A stretch of 64,000 nt of DNA. Source: an uncultured Lactobacillus sp. (lineage in GTDB: Bacteria; Bacillota; Bacilli; Lactobacillales; Lactobacillaceae). Numbering within the stretch: position 1 is the first letter of the stretch; each line of letters begins with the position of its first letter. Below, piece by piece: positions 51,415 to 59,341 of the stretch. The DNA is taken from NCBI GenBank assembly GCA_937874185.1, contig CALNAK010000021.1, positions 438,007 through 502,006 of the forward strand, in the 5' to 3' direction. Made by a program: the position numbers and the translations under genes. A model generated the notes under the pieces. The model saw only the letters and a program-made list of their open reading frames with translations, was not told where the DNA came from and made no database searches.

Positions 51415-51951
51415 ATGAATTTTGTTTCTATGGATTTTGAAACTGCCAATGGTAAAAGAACTAGTGCCTGTTCATTAGCTCTTGTTTTAGTTAGGGACAG
51501 TCAAATTGTTGACAGTTTTTACACATTAATTAATCCACAAGAATACTTCAGTCCCAGAAATATTCAGATCCACCATATCCATCCCGAGGATGTTGCTGAT
51601 GCTCCAACTTTTGATGAAGTTTGGCCACATATCCAAACTCTATTTGATAATAGCCATTTGGTTGCTGCACATAATGCTAGTTTTGATAACAGCGTTTTGA
51701 AAAACACACTAACCAACTACGGAATTATGGCTCCAAAATATTTAACGATTGATACTTTGAGAACAAGTCGGAAGTTTTTCCCCGACTTTCCCAATCATAA
51801 ATTAAATACGGTTTCTGAACGATTAAATATTGATCTCAGAAATCATCACAATGCGTTGGCTGATAGTGTTGCTTGTGCTGAAATTCTTATTAAAACTGAA
51901 CAGGAATTTGGAACCGAGCAAATTAAAAAGATGGTTAAATTAACTAGTTAA
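51415..51951 (+). CDS. 3'-5' exonuclease, DnaQ/DEDDh family
   Basis: 178 residues. SMDFETAN gives the D-x-E of motif Exo I, VAAHNASFDNSVL Exo II, and HNALADSVACAEIL Exo III with the H-x(4)-D of DEDDh. Closest to the stand-alone polymerase-III-epsilon-like exonucleases; it lacks the C-terminal polymerase-binding region. Coupled to exoA (AAAGGAG before ATG), consistent with a role in repair. Followed by structured repeat copy 2. Confidence 0.92.
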   Translation: MNFVSMDFETANGKRTSACSLALVLVRDSQIVDSFYTLINPQEYFSPRNIQIHHIHPEDVADAPTFDEVWPHIQTLFDNSHLVAAHNASFDNSVLKNTLTNYGIMAPKYLTIDTLRTSRKFFPDFPNHKLNTVSERLNIDLRNHHNALADSVACAEILIKTEQEFGTEQIKKMVKLTS

Positions 51952-51987
51952 AGCAAAAAAGTTTGAACCATAACTAAATTATTACTC

Positions 51988-52121
51988 AAACTTACAGCGT
52001 AAACGAGGAACAAAACACAACTCCACTCCGCTTAATCCAAAATGGACGGTAACTCAAAATCGAGTTACCGTCCATTTTACATTAATGCTCGGAAGCTGAA
52101 CATGTTTTGTTCCGCTCTCTT
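51988..52121. repeat. Structured intergenic repeat element, copy 2
   Basis: Shares its frame with copy 1 at 39607-39741: AAACTT-CAGC, CTCC-CTCCGCTTAA, then TTAATGCTCGGAAGCT and TGTT-TGT. Outer stem GGAACAAAACA (52007-52017) with TGTTTTGTTCC (52103-52113). Inner hairpin AAATGGACGGTAACTC / GAGTTACCGTCCATTT has different sequence from copy 1. A further hairpin AAGTTTGA / TCAAACTT (about 51959-51993) precedes it. Sits between convergent gene ends, so it may also terminate both. Confidence 0.75.
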
Positions 52122-52122
52122 C

Positions 52123-52587
52123 CTACACATTTTTCCCCATAATTAATGTTTCTTTTTTGGTTAGTTCAGTTATAAAACCAGCTTTTTGATAAACATGAAT
52201 TGCAGCAGAGTTATTTTTGTACACTTCCAAATAAATTTTAGATAGTGGTGAATCAATTGCCCAATTCAAGGCATCCTCTAACAAATAACTAGCGATACCA
52301 TTATTCCAAAATTCCTGATCAACTACGACGCCAAATTCTGCCTTGTCATCATCGGAATTTTCAATTCGACAATAACCAATAACTTTATCATCAAGAATTG
52401 CCACCATCAATTCATCAACTTTAGAATGAAAAATTTCAGCTAATGAATCAGATTCCTGTTCGGCAGTAACATTTTTAATATCATCAAATTCAATAAAATC
52501 GGTCTGTTGGCTAGCTTTCTTCAAAAATTCTAATAACTCAACAGCATCATCAGGAATTGCTTCACGTAATATTAATTGTTCACTCAT
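52123..52587 (-). CDS. GNAT family N-acetyltransferase
   Basis: 154 residues. RIENSDDDKAEFGVVVDQEFWNNGIASYLLEDAL contains the acetyl-CoA loop (Q/W-x-x-G-I-A), and IYLEVYKNNSAAIHVYQKAGF the C-terminal signature. It occupies the place of rimI after tsaE but its pattern is of the YhhY/RimJ-like type, so ribosomal S18 acetylation is not claimed. Overlaps tsaE by 4 bases. Confidence 0.88.
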   Translation of the reverse strand: MSEQLILREAIPDDAVELLEFLKKASQQTDFIEFDDIKNVTAEQESDSLAEIFHSKVDELMVAILDDKVIGYCRIENSDDDKAEFGVVVDQEFWNNGIASYLLEDALNWAIDSPLSKIYLEVYKNNSAAIHVYQKAGFITELTKKETLIMGKNV

Positions 52588-53048
52588 GCTAAATCTCCAA
52601 ATTTACGGTCAGCATACTTTTTACCATGTAATTTAAAAATAATTTCTCGATCATCATCATTAGACAATCGCTTAATATTAATTGAAATATGTTCTTCAGG
52701 AATTTCATCCTTAATGAATTGAGGCCATTCGACAATGGTAATTCCATCACCATTGAAATATTCATCAAATCCTAAATCTTCATCAGGACTACTTTCCAAA
52801 CGATAGGCATCCATATGATAAAGCGGTACACGTCCATCTTGATATTCACGAATCAATGTAAAAGTTGGACTCTTAACGTTTCTCTTGATACCTAATCCAC
52901 GTGCTAATCCACGAGTTAAAGTTGTTTTACCAACACCTAAATCACCATTTAACACAATAACATCCCCAGCTTGCAACAAGTTTGAGATTTTAGAACCCAA
53001 TTCTTCTGTTTCTTCATATGAATGTGTTGTTAATTGATATTCGAGCAT
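52584..53048 (-). CDS. tsaE: TsaE, ATPase of the tRNA threonylcarbamoyladenosine complex
   Basis: 154 residues. Walker A GDLGVGKTTLTRGLARG, SPTFTLIREY and the VEWPQF box are diagnostic. TsaE works with TsaB and TsaD to make t6A37 in tRNAs reading ANN codons. Encoded in the ung-pta-tsaE-GNAT operon, 15 bases after pta. tsaB and tsaD are not in the window. Confidence 0.95.
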   Translation of the reverse strand: MLEYQLTTHSYEETEELGSKISNLLQAGDVIVLNGDLGVGKTTLTRGLARGLGIKRNVKSPTFTLIREYQDGRVPLYHMDAYRLESSPDEDLGFDEYFNGDGITIVEWPQFIKDEIPEEHISINIKRLSNDDDREIIFKLHGKKYADRKFGDLA

Positions 53049-53063
53049 ATTCTCTCCTTAATT

Positions 53064-54032
53064 CTATAATGCCAATGCAGCAGTCAAAATTGCTGACTTG
53101 TAAACATCCTCTTCATTGCATCCACGAGATAAATCAGAAATAGGCTTAGCAAGTCCTTGCAAAACAGGTCCAATAGCTTCAAAGCCACCAAATCTTTGAG
53201 CAATCTTGTAGCCGATATTACCTGATTGCAAATCTGGGAAGACGAAGACATTAGCATGTCCAGCAACCTTTGAACCTGGTGCCTTTTGAGCTCCAACGCT
53301 TGGAACTACCGCAGCATCTAATTGTAATTCACCATCAAGTGCCAAATCAGGTGCTAATTCATGAGCAATCTTTGTTGCTTCAGCAACTTTTGTAACTTCA
53401 TCACTCTTGGCACTACCCTTTGTTGAAAAGCTAAGCATAGCAACTTTAGGATCAATGTCAAACAATTTAGCAGTCTTAGCTGTTTGAACAGCAATTTCTG
53501 CCAATTCTTGAGCATTTGGATTAATATTAATAGCACAGTCAGCAAACATATATCTTTGGTCGTCCTTTTGAACGATAAATGAACCACTGATACGTGAGTT
53601 ACCTGGTGCAGTCTTAACAATTTGTAGTGCTGGACGAACAGTATCTCCAGTTGAATGAATTGCTCCAGAAACCATTCCGTCAGCTTTGTCCATATAAACT
53701 AGCATTGTTCCAAAATAGTTATTGTCTAAAAGCATTGTTTCGGCTTGTTCTTTAGTATTCTTACCTTTACGACGCTCAACAAATTTTTCCACCATCGCAT
53801 CAAAATCTGCATAATTTTTAGGATCAATAATTTTAATACCAGAAATATCAAATGACTTTTCTTCAGCAATTTTATTAATTGCATCTGAATTCCCCAATAA
53901 AATAGGTTTCAAAACATTTTCTTTAACTAGACGAGCTGCGGCACCTAAAATTCTAGGCTCTTCACCTTCAGGAAATACTATTGTTAAATCTTTCCCATCA
54001 ATCTTACTTTTAAGGCTTTCAAATAAATCCAT
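53064..54032 (-). CDS. pta: Phosphate acetyltransferase
   Basis: 322 residues, the short (single-domain) form usual in lactobacilli. It interconverts acetyl-CoA and acetyl phosphate and feeds AckA. Seen: TIVFPEGEEPRILGAAARL, MVSGAIHSTGDTVRPALQIV, FADCAININPNAQELAEIA and VFPDLQSGNIGYKIAQRFG. Start overlaps the ung stop as TAATG; coupled translation. The gene is 23 kb from ackA. Confidence 0.97.
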   Translation of the reverse strand: MDLFESLKSKIDGKDLTIVFPEGEEPRILGAAARLVKENVLKPILLGNSDAINKIAEEKSFDISGIKIIDPKNYADFDAMVEKFVERRKGKNTKEQAETMLLDNNYFGTMLVYMDKADGMVSGAIHSTGDTVRPALQIVKTAPGNSRISGSFIVQKDDQRYMFADCAININPNAQELAEIAVQTAKTAKLFDIDPKVAMLSFSTKGSAKSDEVTKVAEATKIAHELAPDLALDGELQLDAAVVPSVGAQKAPGSKVAGHANVFVFPDLQSGNIGYKIAQRFGGFEAIGPVLQGLAKPISDLSRGCNEEDVYKSAILTAALAL

Positions 54033-54727
54033 TACTCTTCCTCCATCTCATCGGCATTCTCTGGTAATTGCCAATTAATTTCTTCTTCATTATAGTTTAA
54101 AAGCGCTTTATTTGCTTTAGAAAATGGTTTTGAACCGAAGAAACCATATCGAGCAGCGAATGGACTTGGATGTGGTGACGAAATAATTGTATTTTTTGAT
54201 TCATCGATCAATGGAATTTTGCTCTTTGCGGCATTTCCCCAAAGAATGAAAACAACCTTACCACGTTCTGATAAAGCTTTAATCGCATAATCAGTTAATT
54301 CTTCCCAGCCCTTGCCTTTATGGGAGAAAGCTTGACCCTTGCGAACTGTCAAAACAGAGTTCAATAATAAAACACCCTGTTCTGCCCATGATTTAAGATA
54401 ACCATGGTTAACTGGTGTACAACCAAGGTCATCCTGTAATTCTTTATATATATTTCTTAATGAAGGCGGTATTCTAACACCGGGAGCCACTGCAAAACTA
54501 CAACCAATAGCTTGATTGGGCTCGTGATATGGATCTTGTCCCAAAATAACTACTTTAGTATCAGCGAATGATGTCCATTTAAAAGCTTGAAAAATATTAT
54601 TCATATTTGGATAAATAATCTGTGTACTGTATTCTTCTTTTAAAAAATTATGTAAATTATGGTAGTACGGTTTGTCAAATTCATCGTTCAAAACGTCCTG
54701 CCAATCATTTTTTATTAATGTTCTCAA
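54032..54727 (-). CDS. ung: Uracil-DNA glycosylase
   Basis: 231 residues from the TTG at 54727, after GTAGGTG; the upstream ATG at 54775 would add 16 residues that overlap the promoter. Removes uracil from DNA. VVILGQDPYHEPNQAIGCSF carries the catalytic Asp of the water-activating loop, and SSPHPSPFAARYGFF the leucine-intercalation loop. First gene of the ung-pta-tsaE operon, an arrangement common in lactobacilli. Confidence 0.95.
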   Translation of the reverse strand: MRTLIKNDWQDVLNDEFDKPYYHNLHNFLKEEYSTQIIYPNMNNIFQAFKWTSFADTKVVILGQDPYHEPNQAIGCSFAVAPGVRIPPSLRNIYKELQDDLGCTPVNHGYLKSWAEQGVLLLNSVLTVRKGQAFSHKGKGWEELTDYAIKALSERGKVVFILWGNAAKSKIPLIDESKNTIISSPHPSPFAARYGFFGSKPFSKANKALLNYNEEEINWQLPENADEMEEE

Positions 54728-54809
54728 ATTTACACCTACCTGTTTTGATATTAATACTATAAAATATGGTAACATTCACATATAGCATAACGCATTCGGA
54801 GGGAACTTT

Positions 54810-55688
54810 ATGATTAAATTAATTGCATCCGATATGGATGGAACATTACTAAATGATAAAATGGCGGTTTCTGATCGTAACATCGAAGCCATCAAAAACG
54901 CCCAAAAAGCCGGCATTGAATTTTTAATTGCAACTGGTCGAAGTATTGAGGAAGCTAGACCATTTTTAAAAGATCGTGTTCACCCGGGATTCATTACCTT
55001 AAATGGTGCTGAAGTTTATGACGACAAAGAACAACCCATTTCAAGTAACCCACTTTCTGAGGATTCCAAAAATAAAGTTATCGAATATTTCCACAAACAC
55101 AATATGTATTTCGAAGTAGTCACAAATAAGGGTGTCTTCTCTGATAATAAGGAACTTCGTATCTCTAGTTTGGCTCAACTATTAGTCAAACTTAATCCAA
55201 GTACAACTTATGAGGATGCACTAAAGGCTACCGTAGAACGTGTCAAAATGACACCGATGACTTTTGTTCCTAACTACGATGAAATCTTGAATGATAAGTC
55301 ATATCAAATTATGAAGTTATTAGCTTTTAGTGATAAAGAAAAAGAAGTTCTCGATCCCTTGAAAAAAGAAATTGAAGATAACATTTCTGATGTAGTTGTA
55401 ACATCATCTTCACCCAATAACGTAGAGATTAATAGTATTGACGCTCAAAAGGGAATTGCCCTTCTAGAATATGCCGAAAGTAAGAATATTAAACCCGAAG
55501 AAACTATGGCCATTGGTGACAATCTTAATGATGCTTCCATGATTAAGGCCGCCGGTGTTGGTGTTGCTATGGCTAATGCCATCCCTACTATCAAAGAGCT
55601 AGCCCAAATTTCAACTGATAACAACGTCAATGACGGAGTTGCACAAATTGTTGAAAAAGTTATTGCAAAGGCAAATTCACAGGAATAA
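54810..55688 (+). CDS. Cof-type HAD-superfamily hydrolase
   Basis: 292 residues. IASDMDGTLLND is HAD motif I, FLIATGRS motif II, and MAIGDNLNDASMIKAAGVGVAMANA motif IV, with a C2-type cap between. These enzymes dephosphorylate sugar phosphates, FMN or PLP; the substrate is not clear. GGAGGGAAC precedes the ATG. A hypothetical gene follows after 3 bases. Confidence 0.93.
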   Translation: MIKLIASDMDGTLLNDKMAVSDRNIEAIKNAQKAGIEFLIATGRSIEEARPFLKDRVHPGFITLNGAEVYDDKEQPISSNPLSEDSKNKVIEYFHKHNMYFEVVTNKGVFSDNKELRISSLAQLLVKLNPSTTYEDALKATVERVKMTPMTFVPNYDEILNDKSYQIMKLLAFSDKEKEVLDPLKKEIEDNISDVVVTSSSPNNVEINSIDAQKGIALLEYAESKNIKPEETMAIGDNLNDASMIKAAGVGVAMANAIPTIKELAQISTDNNVNDGVAQIVEKVIAKANSQE

Positions 55689-55691
55689 CAA

Positions 55692-56240
55692 ATGAATCTT
55701 TATATTCGAAAAGCGGATTTAGCAGTCGGTAATATTCTCGTTATTGCAAATCAAAATAAGGAAACTATTTTCATTGCGGCTCGCGATAAAAATAATCCTT
55801 ATTTGATAAAACTCTATAATCGTTTGAATACGTTAATTGGTGAAATAAAGTTAAAAAATAATTTTTTAAAAATATATTCAATTGAAATAAATGGTGAAGA
55901 GAAAGCTACTATAAATGCTCTCCCAATGTTGGATATAAAATACGTCCATCTCAGCAAAATTAATTGGAATGTGATGGGTAATATTCCAATGTCTGACTAT
56001 CGAGTTACAAAAGCTGGTCACCAGATCATGTTTGTTCAACCAACGATTCTCAGTCAGGGACATCCCGGCTTAGAAATTTGTTTTGAGAATTTAGATGACG
56101 GACCTATTGGTACTCTTTTAACGATTTTCTTGAATAAATATATTAGGTTACCAACCTTGTCATCCGGAACAGAACTTGATGGTATTGGATTAAAATCTAA
56201 AATACCATATCTAAATAATTTCAAAAATAAATGTGACTAA
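55692..56240 (+). CDS. Hypothetical protein, beta-rich
   Basis: 182 residues, not firmly recognised. The sequence is a run of short beta strands with regular turns (NILVIANQNKETIFIAARDKNNPYLIKLYN, then LIGEIKLKNNFLKIYSIEING), which recalls the tubby/LURP-one-like fold of YxjI proteins, but I would not assign it. No signal or membrane segment. Four bases after the HAD gene, so co-transcribed; ends in a terminator. Confidence 0.65.
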   Translation: MNLYIRKADLAVGNILVIANQNKETIFIAARDKNNPYLIKLYNRLNTLIGEIKLKNNFLKIYSIEINGEEKATINALPMLDIKYVHLSKINWNVMGNIPMSDYRVTKAGHQIMFVQPTILSQGHPGLEICFENLDDGPIGTLLTIFLNKYIRLPTLSSGTELDGIGLKSKIPYLNNFKNKCD

Positions 56241-56275
56241 AAAAAGCTTGAAGAATTTATCTTCAGGCTTTTTAC
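56241..56275 (+). terminator. Rho-independent terminator
   Basis: AAAAAGCTTGAAG ... CTTCAGGCTTTTT; ends the HAD/hypothetical unit and may serve the convergent GNAT gene. Confidence 0.85.
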
Positions 56276-56838
56276 TTGTCCAAATCATATTGCATATGAT
56301 CGTATAAATGACTTCCAATGTATAATTGACCGACTTTTTTAAAACCAGTCTTTACATAAACGTGTTTTGCAGGTTCATTATTTACATCAACATTCAAACT
56401 AAGAATCTTTTCACCACGTTCACGCATGACGTCGATAAAGTGTTCCATAGTTTTTGTACCAATACCTTTATTTTGATAATCAGGAGCAACAGCAAATGAA
56501 TCCAAGTACCATTCGCCAGGCCAAGCTTCCTTGTCACCAAACAAGTTCTTTTCTTTAATGCCGTATTTGTGCATAATCTTAATCAACGGTTCATCGATGT
56601 TATCTTCAAGTTTCTCAGGATAACCAACAACGATTGCAACTACCTTACCATCAATCTCGTTTACAAGGATATTATCAAAGCCATAACGGTATCCAGGTTG
56701 GAAGAAACCTTCCTTTATGACTTGTGCCATCTTTTCATTACCAATTTCTTTAAAAACATCTAATTCCATTTCATCGAAGATTTGGAACAATATTGGCAAT
56801 ATCTGATCTGCATCCTCTTCTTTTGCATATCTAAACAT
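56272..56838 (-). CDS. GNAT family N-acetyltransferase
   Basis: 188 residues. VAPDYQNKGIGTKTMEHFI is the acetyl-CoA loop (Q-x-x-G-I-G) and NVDNVNEP-like LNVDVNNEPAKHVYVKTGF the C-terminal GNAT signature. The N-terminal half (YAKEEDADQILPILFQIFDEMELD) suits a small-molecule or peptide acetyltransferase. A plain monocistronic gene; its 359-base upstream spacer is described separately. Confidence 0.9.
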   Translation of the reverse strand: MFRYAKEEDADQILPILFQIFDEMELDVFKEIGNEKMAQVIKEGFFQPGYRYGFDNILVNEIDGKVVAIVVGYPEKLEDNIDEPLIKIMHKYGIKEKNLFGDKEAWPGEWYLDSFAVAPDYQNKGIGTKTMEHFIDVMRERGEKILSLNVDVNNEPAKHVYVKTGFKKVGQLYIGSHLYDHMQYDLDK

Positions 56839-56970
56839 TTTTTCACCTCAAGTATATATAATACATGATTTATAAATAATCTCAAATATAGGACAAGTTT
56901 GATTGACGGACTTAGGGAAACTGGGAAATACTGTTAAATCAATGTGCTTCAACAATATAGTCTTAACGCA

Positions 56971-57000
56971 AAAAACAATGACTGGAATAATCATTGTTTT
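56971..57000 (-). terminator. Rho-independent terminator
   Basis: AAAACAATGA-N9-TCATTGTTTT; on the minus strand followed by six T. About 200 bases past the TetR stop. Confidence 0.7.
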
Positions 57001-57150
57001 ATTTACGTGTATAAAATTATTGTCCGTAATCTCCGCTTCTTAATTTTTATAACCACATATTTTAAGAACAAATTCTCAGGTTTGTTCATCTGATTACATT
57101 CTTATAATAGCAAAATCATTTTCATTTTTGTATGAACAGTTTTCAGAAAG

Positions 57151-57167
57151 TGTTCAATTTTTGAACA
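57151..57167. promoter_or_regulatory. Palindrome TGTTCAA-TTT-TTGAACA
   Basis: Perfect 7-bp arms, with further TGAACA at 57133 and TGTTCA at 57085. Operator or RNA hairpin; the neighbouring TetR protein is a candidate binder. Confidence 0.4.
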
Positions 57168-57197
57168 GATTCCCAAAACTGTATAGAAGTTTTTTTA

Positions 57198-57686
57198 TTA
57201 TTCTTTGATCATTTGACTATAATAGTTTAATTCTTCAATTATTTTATCCTTATCATTCCTTAAATCTGCGTCAAACCAATTAATCAGAATGAAACAAAAT
57301 CCACTGACAACATAAATTCGATCATTATCTTGCTTCATATTAAATCTTAATAATTGTTTATTTAAGTTATTGATCAAGAAACCACGTTTATGCATCATTT
57401 TTGTTAAACGATAAAAATTTAAACTGAACGTCTTGTTTTCAGAAATATTTGTGACAAGTTCATAAATAAAATCTTCAAAGGAATCACTATCCTCTGTAGC
57501 TTTATCCATAATCAATCGTTGAAATGCTGCTATGTAAAGATCATCAATACTTTCAAAATAGTTATAAACTGTTCCTCTAGTAACTTTAGATAATCTTATC
57601 AAATCAGTCATAGTGAAACGCTCAATTCTGTGGCTAGACAATTCCCTATGAATTATCTGAATTAAGTGGTCAACGGTTACGTTCAT
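57198..57686 (-). CDS. TetR/AcrR-family transcriptional regulator
   Basis: 162 residues. The N-terminal helix-turn-helix FTMTDLIRLSKVTRGTVYNYF, followed by ESIDDLYIAAFQR, is typical; the C-terminal ligand domain is short and all-helical and not assignable. Target unknown: the divergent gene across 223 bases encodes a small exported protein, which is the simplest candidate. Confidence 0.85.
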   Translation of the reverse strand: MNVTVDHLIQIIHRELSSHRIERFTMTDLIRLSKVTRGTVYNYFESIDDLYIAAFQRLIMDKATEDSDSFEDFIYELVTNISENKTFSLNFYRLTKMMHKRGFLINNLNKQLLRFNMKQDNDRIYVVSGFCFILINWFDADLRNDKDKIIEELNYYSQMIKE

Positions 57687-57844
57687 TTCCAGTACTCCAT
57701 TATTTTTTCTTTATCTTAGCAAAATCATTTCTTTTTTAATACGATATTCCTGCGTTTCTTGAATTTAAATTGTTATCCAAATAAAAACAGATTATTGATA
57801 AATAAAACATTAATAATCATTACTATTTAAATATACATGTTACT

Positions 57845-57872
57845 TTGTCGAAACATTTAATAGACTTATAAT
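57845..57872 (+). promoter_or_regulatory. Promoter of the small exported protein gene
   Basis: TTGTCG (57845-57850), 16 bases, TATAAT (57867-57872), 38 bases before the GTG start. Confidence 0.6.
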
Positions 57873-57909
57873 ATTCCAATGTTTGAAATATATCATGGAG
57901 GATATTATT

Positions 57910-58392
57910 GTGAATCGTAAAAGAAGAGCTCTTTTAACCGGTTTAACAATTTTTTTGGGCACATCGGTTAGTTCAACTGATTTAATCAAAACTTCCAACA
58001 TAAATGAAATAGAAGCTGCTAAATTGAAGACAAAATTAAAAGCGAACAAGAAATATCCTGACGTTACCAAAGAATTGGATATCACCTCAATGGAACAGTA
58101 TGCCAGCAACATGTTATTCATGAATGTCACCTTGAAGAAATTTTATGTGAAGGATTACAGCATTGATACTAAAGGAAAATATCATCTGCTTTTGGTCCCA
58201 ATTAAGACAAGTGATCAATATTTTCTCGTTATTATTGATTCAGATGCCAAAATCACTAAGAATCAACAAATATCGGTTCAAGGATTTCTCAACGGTAAAA
58301 CAAGAATAGATTTTAGTCAGGGATTCAATAAAAAATATTTAGATAAAAAAGCTGTTTCAATCTTAGCTGATAATTTTACGATTTATAAATAA
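57910..58392 (+). CDS. Small exported protein of unknown function, GTG start
   Basis: 160 residues from the GTG at 57910, 8 bases after GGAGG. A basic start (NRKRR) and hydrophobic stretch (ALLTGLTIFLGTSVSS) form a signal peptide or N-terminal anchor. The mature part, YHLLLVPIKTSDQYFLVII then NQQISVQGFLNGKTRI, resembles an OB-fold beta barrel, which is my impression only. Divergent from tetR; convergent with the sigma-factor gene. Confidence 0.65.
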   Translation: MNRKRRALLTGLTIFLGTSVSSTDLIKTSNINEIEAAKLKTKLKANKKYPDVTKELDITSMEQYASNMLFMNVTLKKFYVKDYSIDTKGKYHLLLVPIKTSDQYFLVIIDSDAKITKNQQISVQGFLNGKTRIDFSQGFNKKYLDKKAVSILADNFTIYK

Positions 58393-58426
58393 AAAAACCT
58401 TTTTTAGTCATGTTCAGGACTGTTAA

Positions 58427-59326
58427 TTACTCTTTCATATAATCAATTAATAATTCAAATTTACTTAGCTTCTCAATGGCCCTTGTTTCATTTTGTCTAA
58501 TTCGTTCCTTAGAAACATTGAACTCTTTTCCAATTTCCTCAAGTGTCTTAGGCTTGTTTCCGTCGAAGCCAAATCTTTCAATAATAACAATAGATTCACG
58601 CTTAGTTAATTTCTGACTAATCCCTTTCATCAATACGTCCTTGAGATATTCATTTTCCAAAATACTTTGAACTGTTTCCTCAGAACTAGGCATCTGATTA
58701 ATTCTTGGTGTCGTATCAGTAGCACTGGTTGGTAAATCCGTGCTAACAGTTCTTAAATGGCTAATTCTGACGAGCTCCTGATAATTAGAACTGTTTAAGC
58801 CCATTTTCTTACAAATCCATTCCTTATTAACATAACCATATGTATCTAAACTATCAGTAGTTAATCGTTTAAGTTTTCTGACTAAATCAATTTTATGCTC
58901 AGATATTTTAATAGTGGTTCCAATACCATTTATTTCAGAAGATATAGCATTTTTGATCCACCAAGTAGCATATGTGGAAAATTTCACTCCATAACTAGGA
59001 TCATATTTATCAGCTGCATGCTTTAATCCGAAATAACCTGATTGGGTTAAGTCGTCAAAACTAAATCCAGCGCTCTGATATCTACTATATTTATTTGCTA
59101 TCATTGCTATTAACCGCGCATTAACAATTGCTAACTTCTCCATTGCCATTGGATCACCATTTTGATACTCTAAAACGTATTTTTCATTGTCACCATAACT
59201 TATCTGTTCATGCTTAATCGTCCCGTTATAGCCATTTTTACTTTGAATATAGTTTACTTTGATACTTTTGTTCTTATCATTTTTTGCTGGCAAAGTATAA
59301 GTGAAACCGTAGAAATTTGAAATCAT
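58427..59326 (-). CDS. Sigma-70-type RNA polymerase sigma factor, non-housekeeping
   Basis: 299 residues from the ATG at 59326, after GGAGGAAG; an upstream TTG overlaps that site. Region 2 is well kept (FSFDDLTQSGYFGLKHAADKY, then GVKFSTYATWWIKNAI), so it should melt a TATAAT-like -10. Region 3 covers about 140-200 and region 4 the C-terminus (EEIGKEFNVSKERIRQNETRAIEKL). It lacks region 1.1 and the RpoD N-terminus, and has its own 60-residue N-terminal extension of unknown role. It is the second gene behind a methyltransferase-like gene, 15 bases apart. Not SigH/ComX: those lack this region-3/4 length. Confidence 0.85.
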   Translation of the reverse strand: MISNFYGFTYTLPAKNDKNKSIKVNYIQSKNGYNGTIKHEQISYGDNEKYVLEYQNGDPMAMEKLAIVNARLIAMIANKYSRYQSAGFSFDDLTQSGYFGLKHAADKYDPSYGVKFSTYATWWIKNAISSEINGIGTTIKISEHKIDLVRKLKRLTTDSLDTYGYVNKEWICKKMGLNSSNYQELVRISHLRTVSTDLPTSATDTTPRINQMPSSEETVQSILENEYLKDVLMKGISQKLTKRESIVIIERFGFDGNKPKTLEEIGKEFNVSKERIRQNETRAIEKLSKFELLIDYMKE

Positions 59327-59341
59327 TGTTTCTTCCTCCAA

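Larger units (their letters stand above)
56839..57197. other. 359-base intergenic region with hairpins and a possible small RNA
   Basis: Contains the tetR-side terminator at 56971-57000, a plus-strand TATAAT (57103-57108) with a weak -35 16 bases upstream, four TGAACA/TGTTCA half-sites, and the palindrome at 57151-57167. No credible open frame. A short plus-strand RNA from about 57115 toward the tetR end is possible but unproven. Confidence 0.4.

Noticed and set aside
58427..59326. Identification of the sigma factor as ComX/SigH
   Set aside because: Those are shorter and lack this region 3/4 arrangement; the KFSTYATWWIKNAI block is of RpoD-like type.
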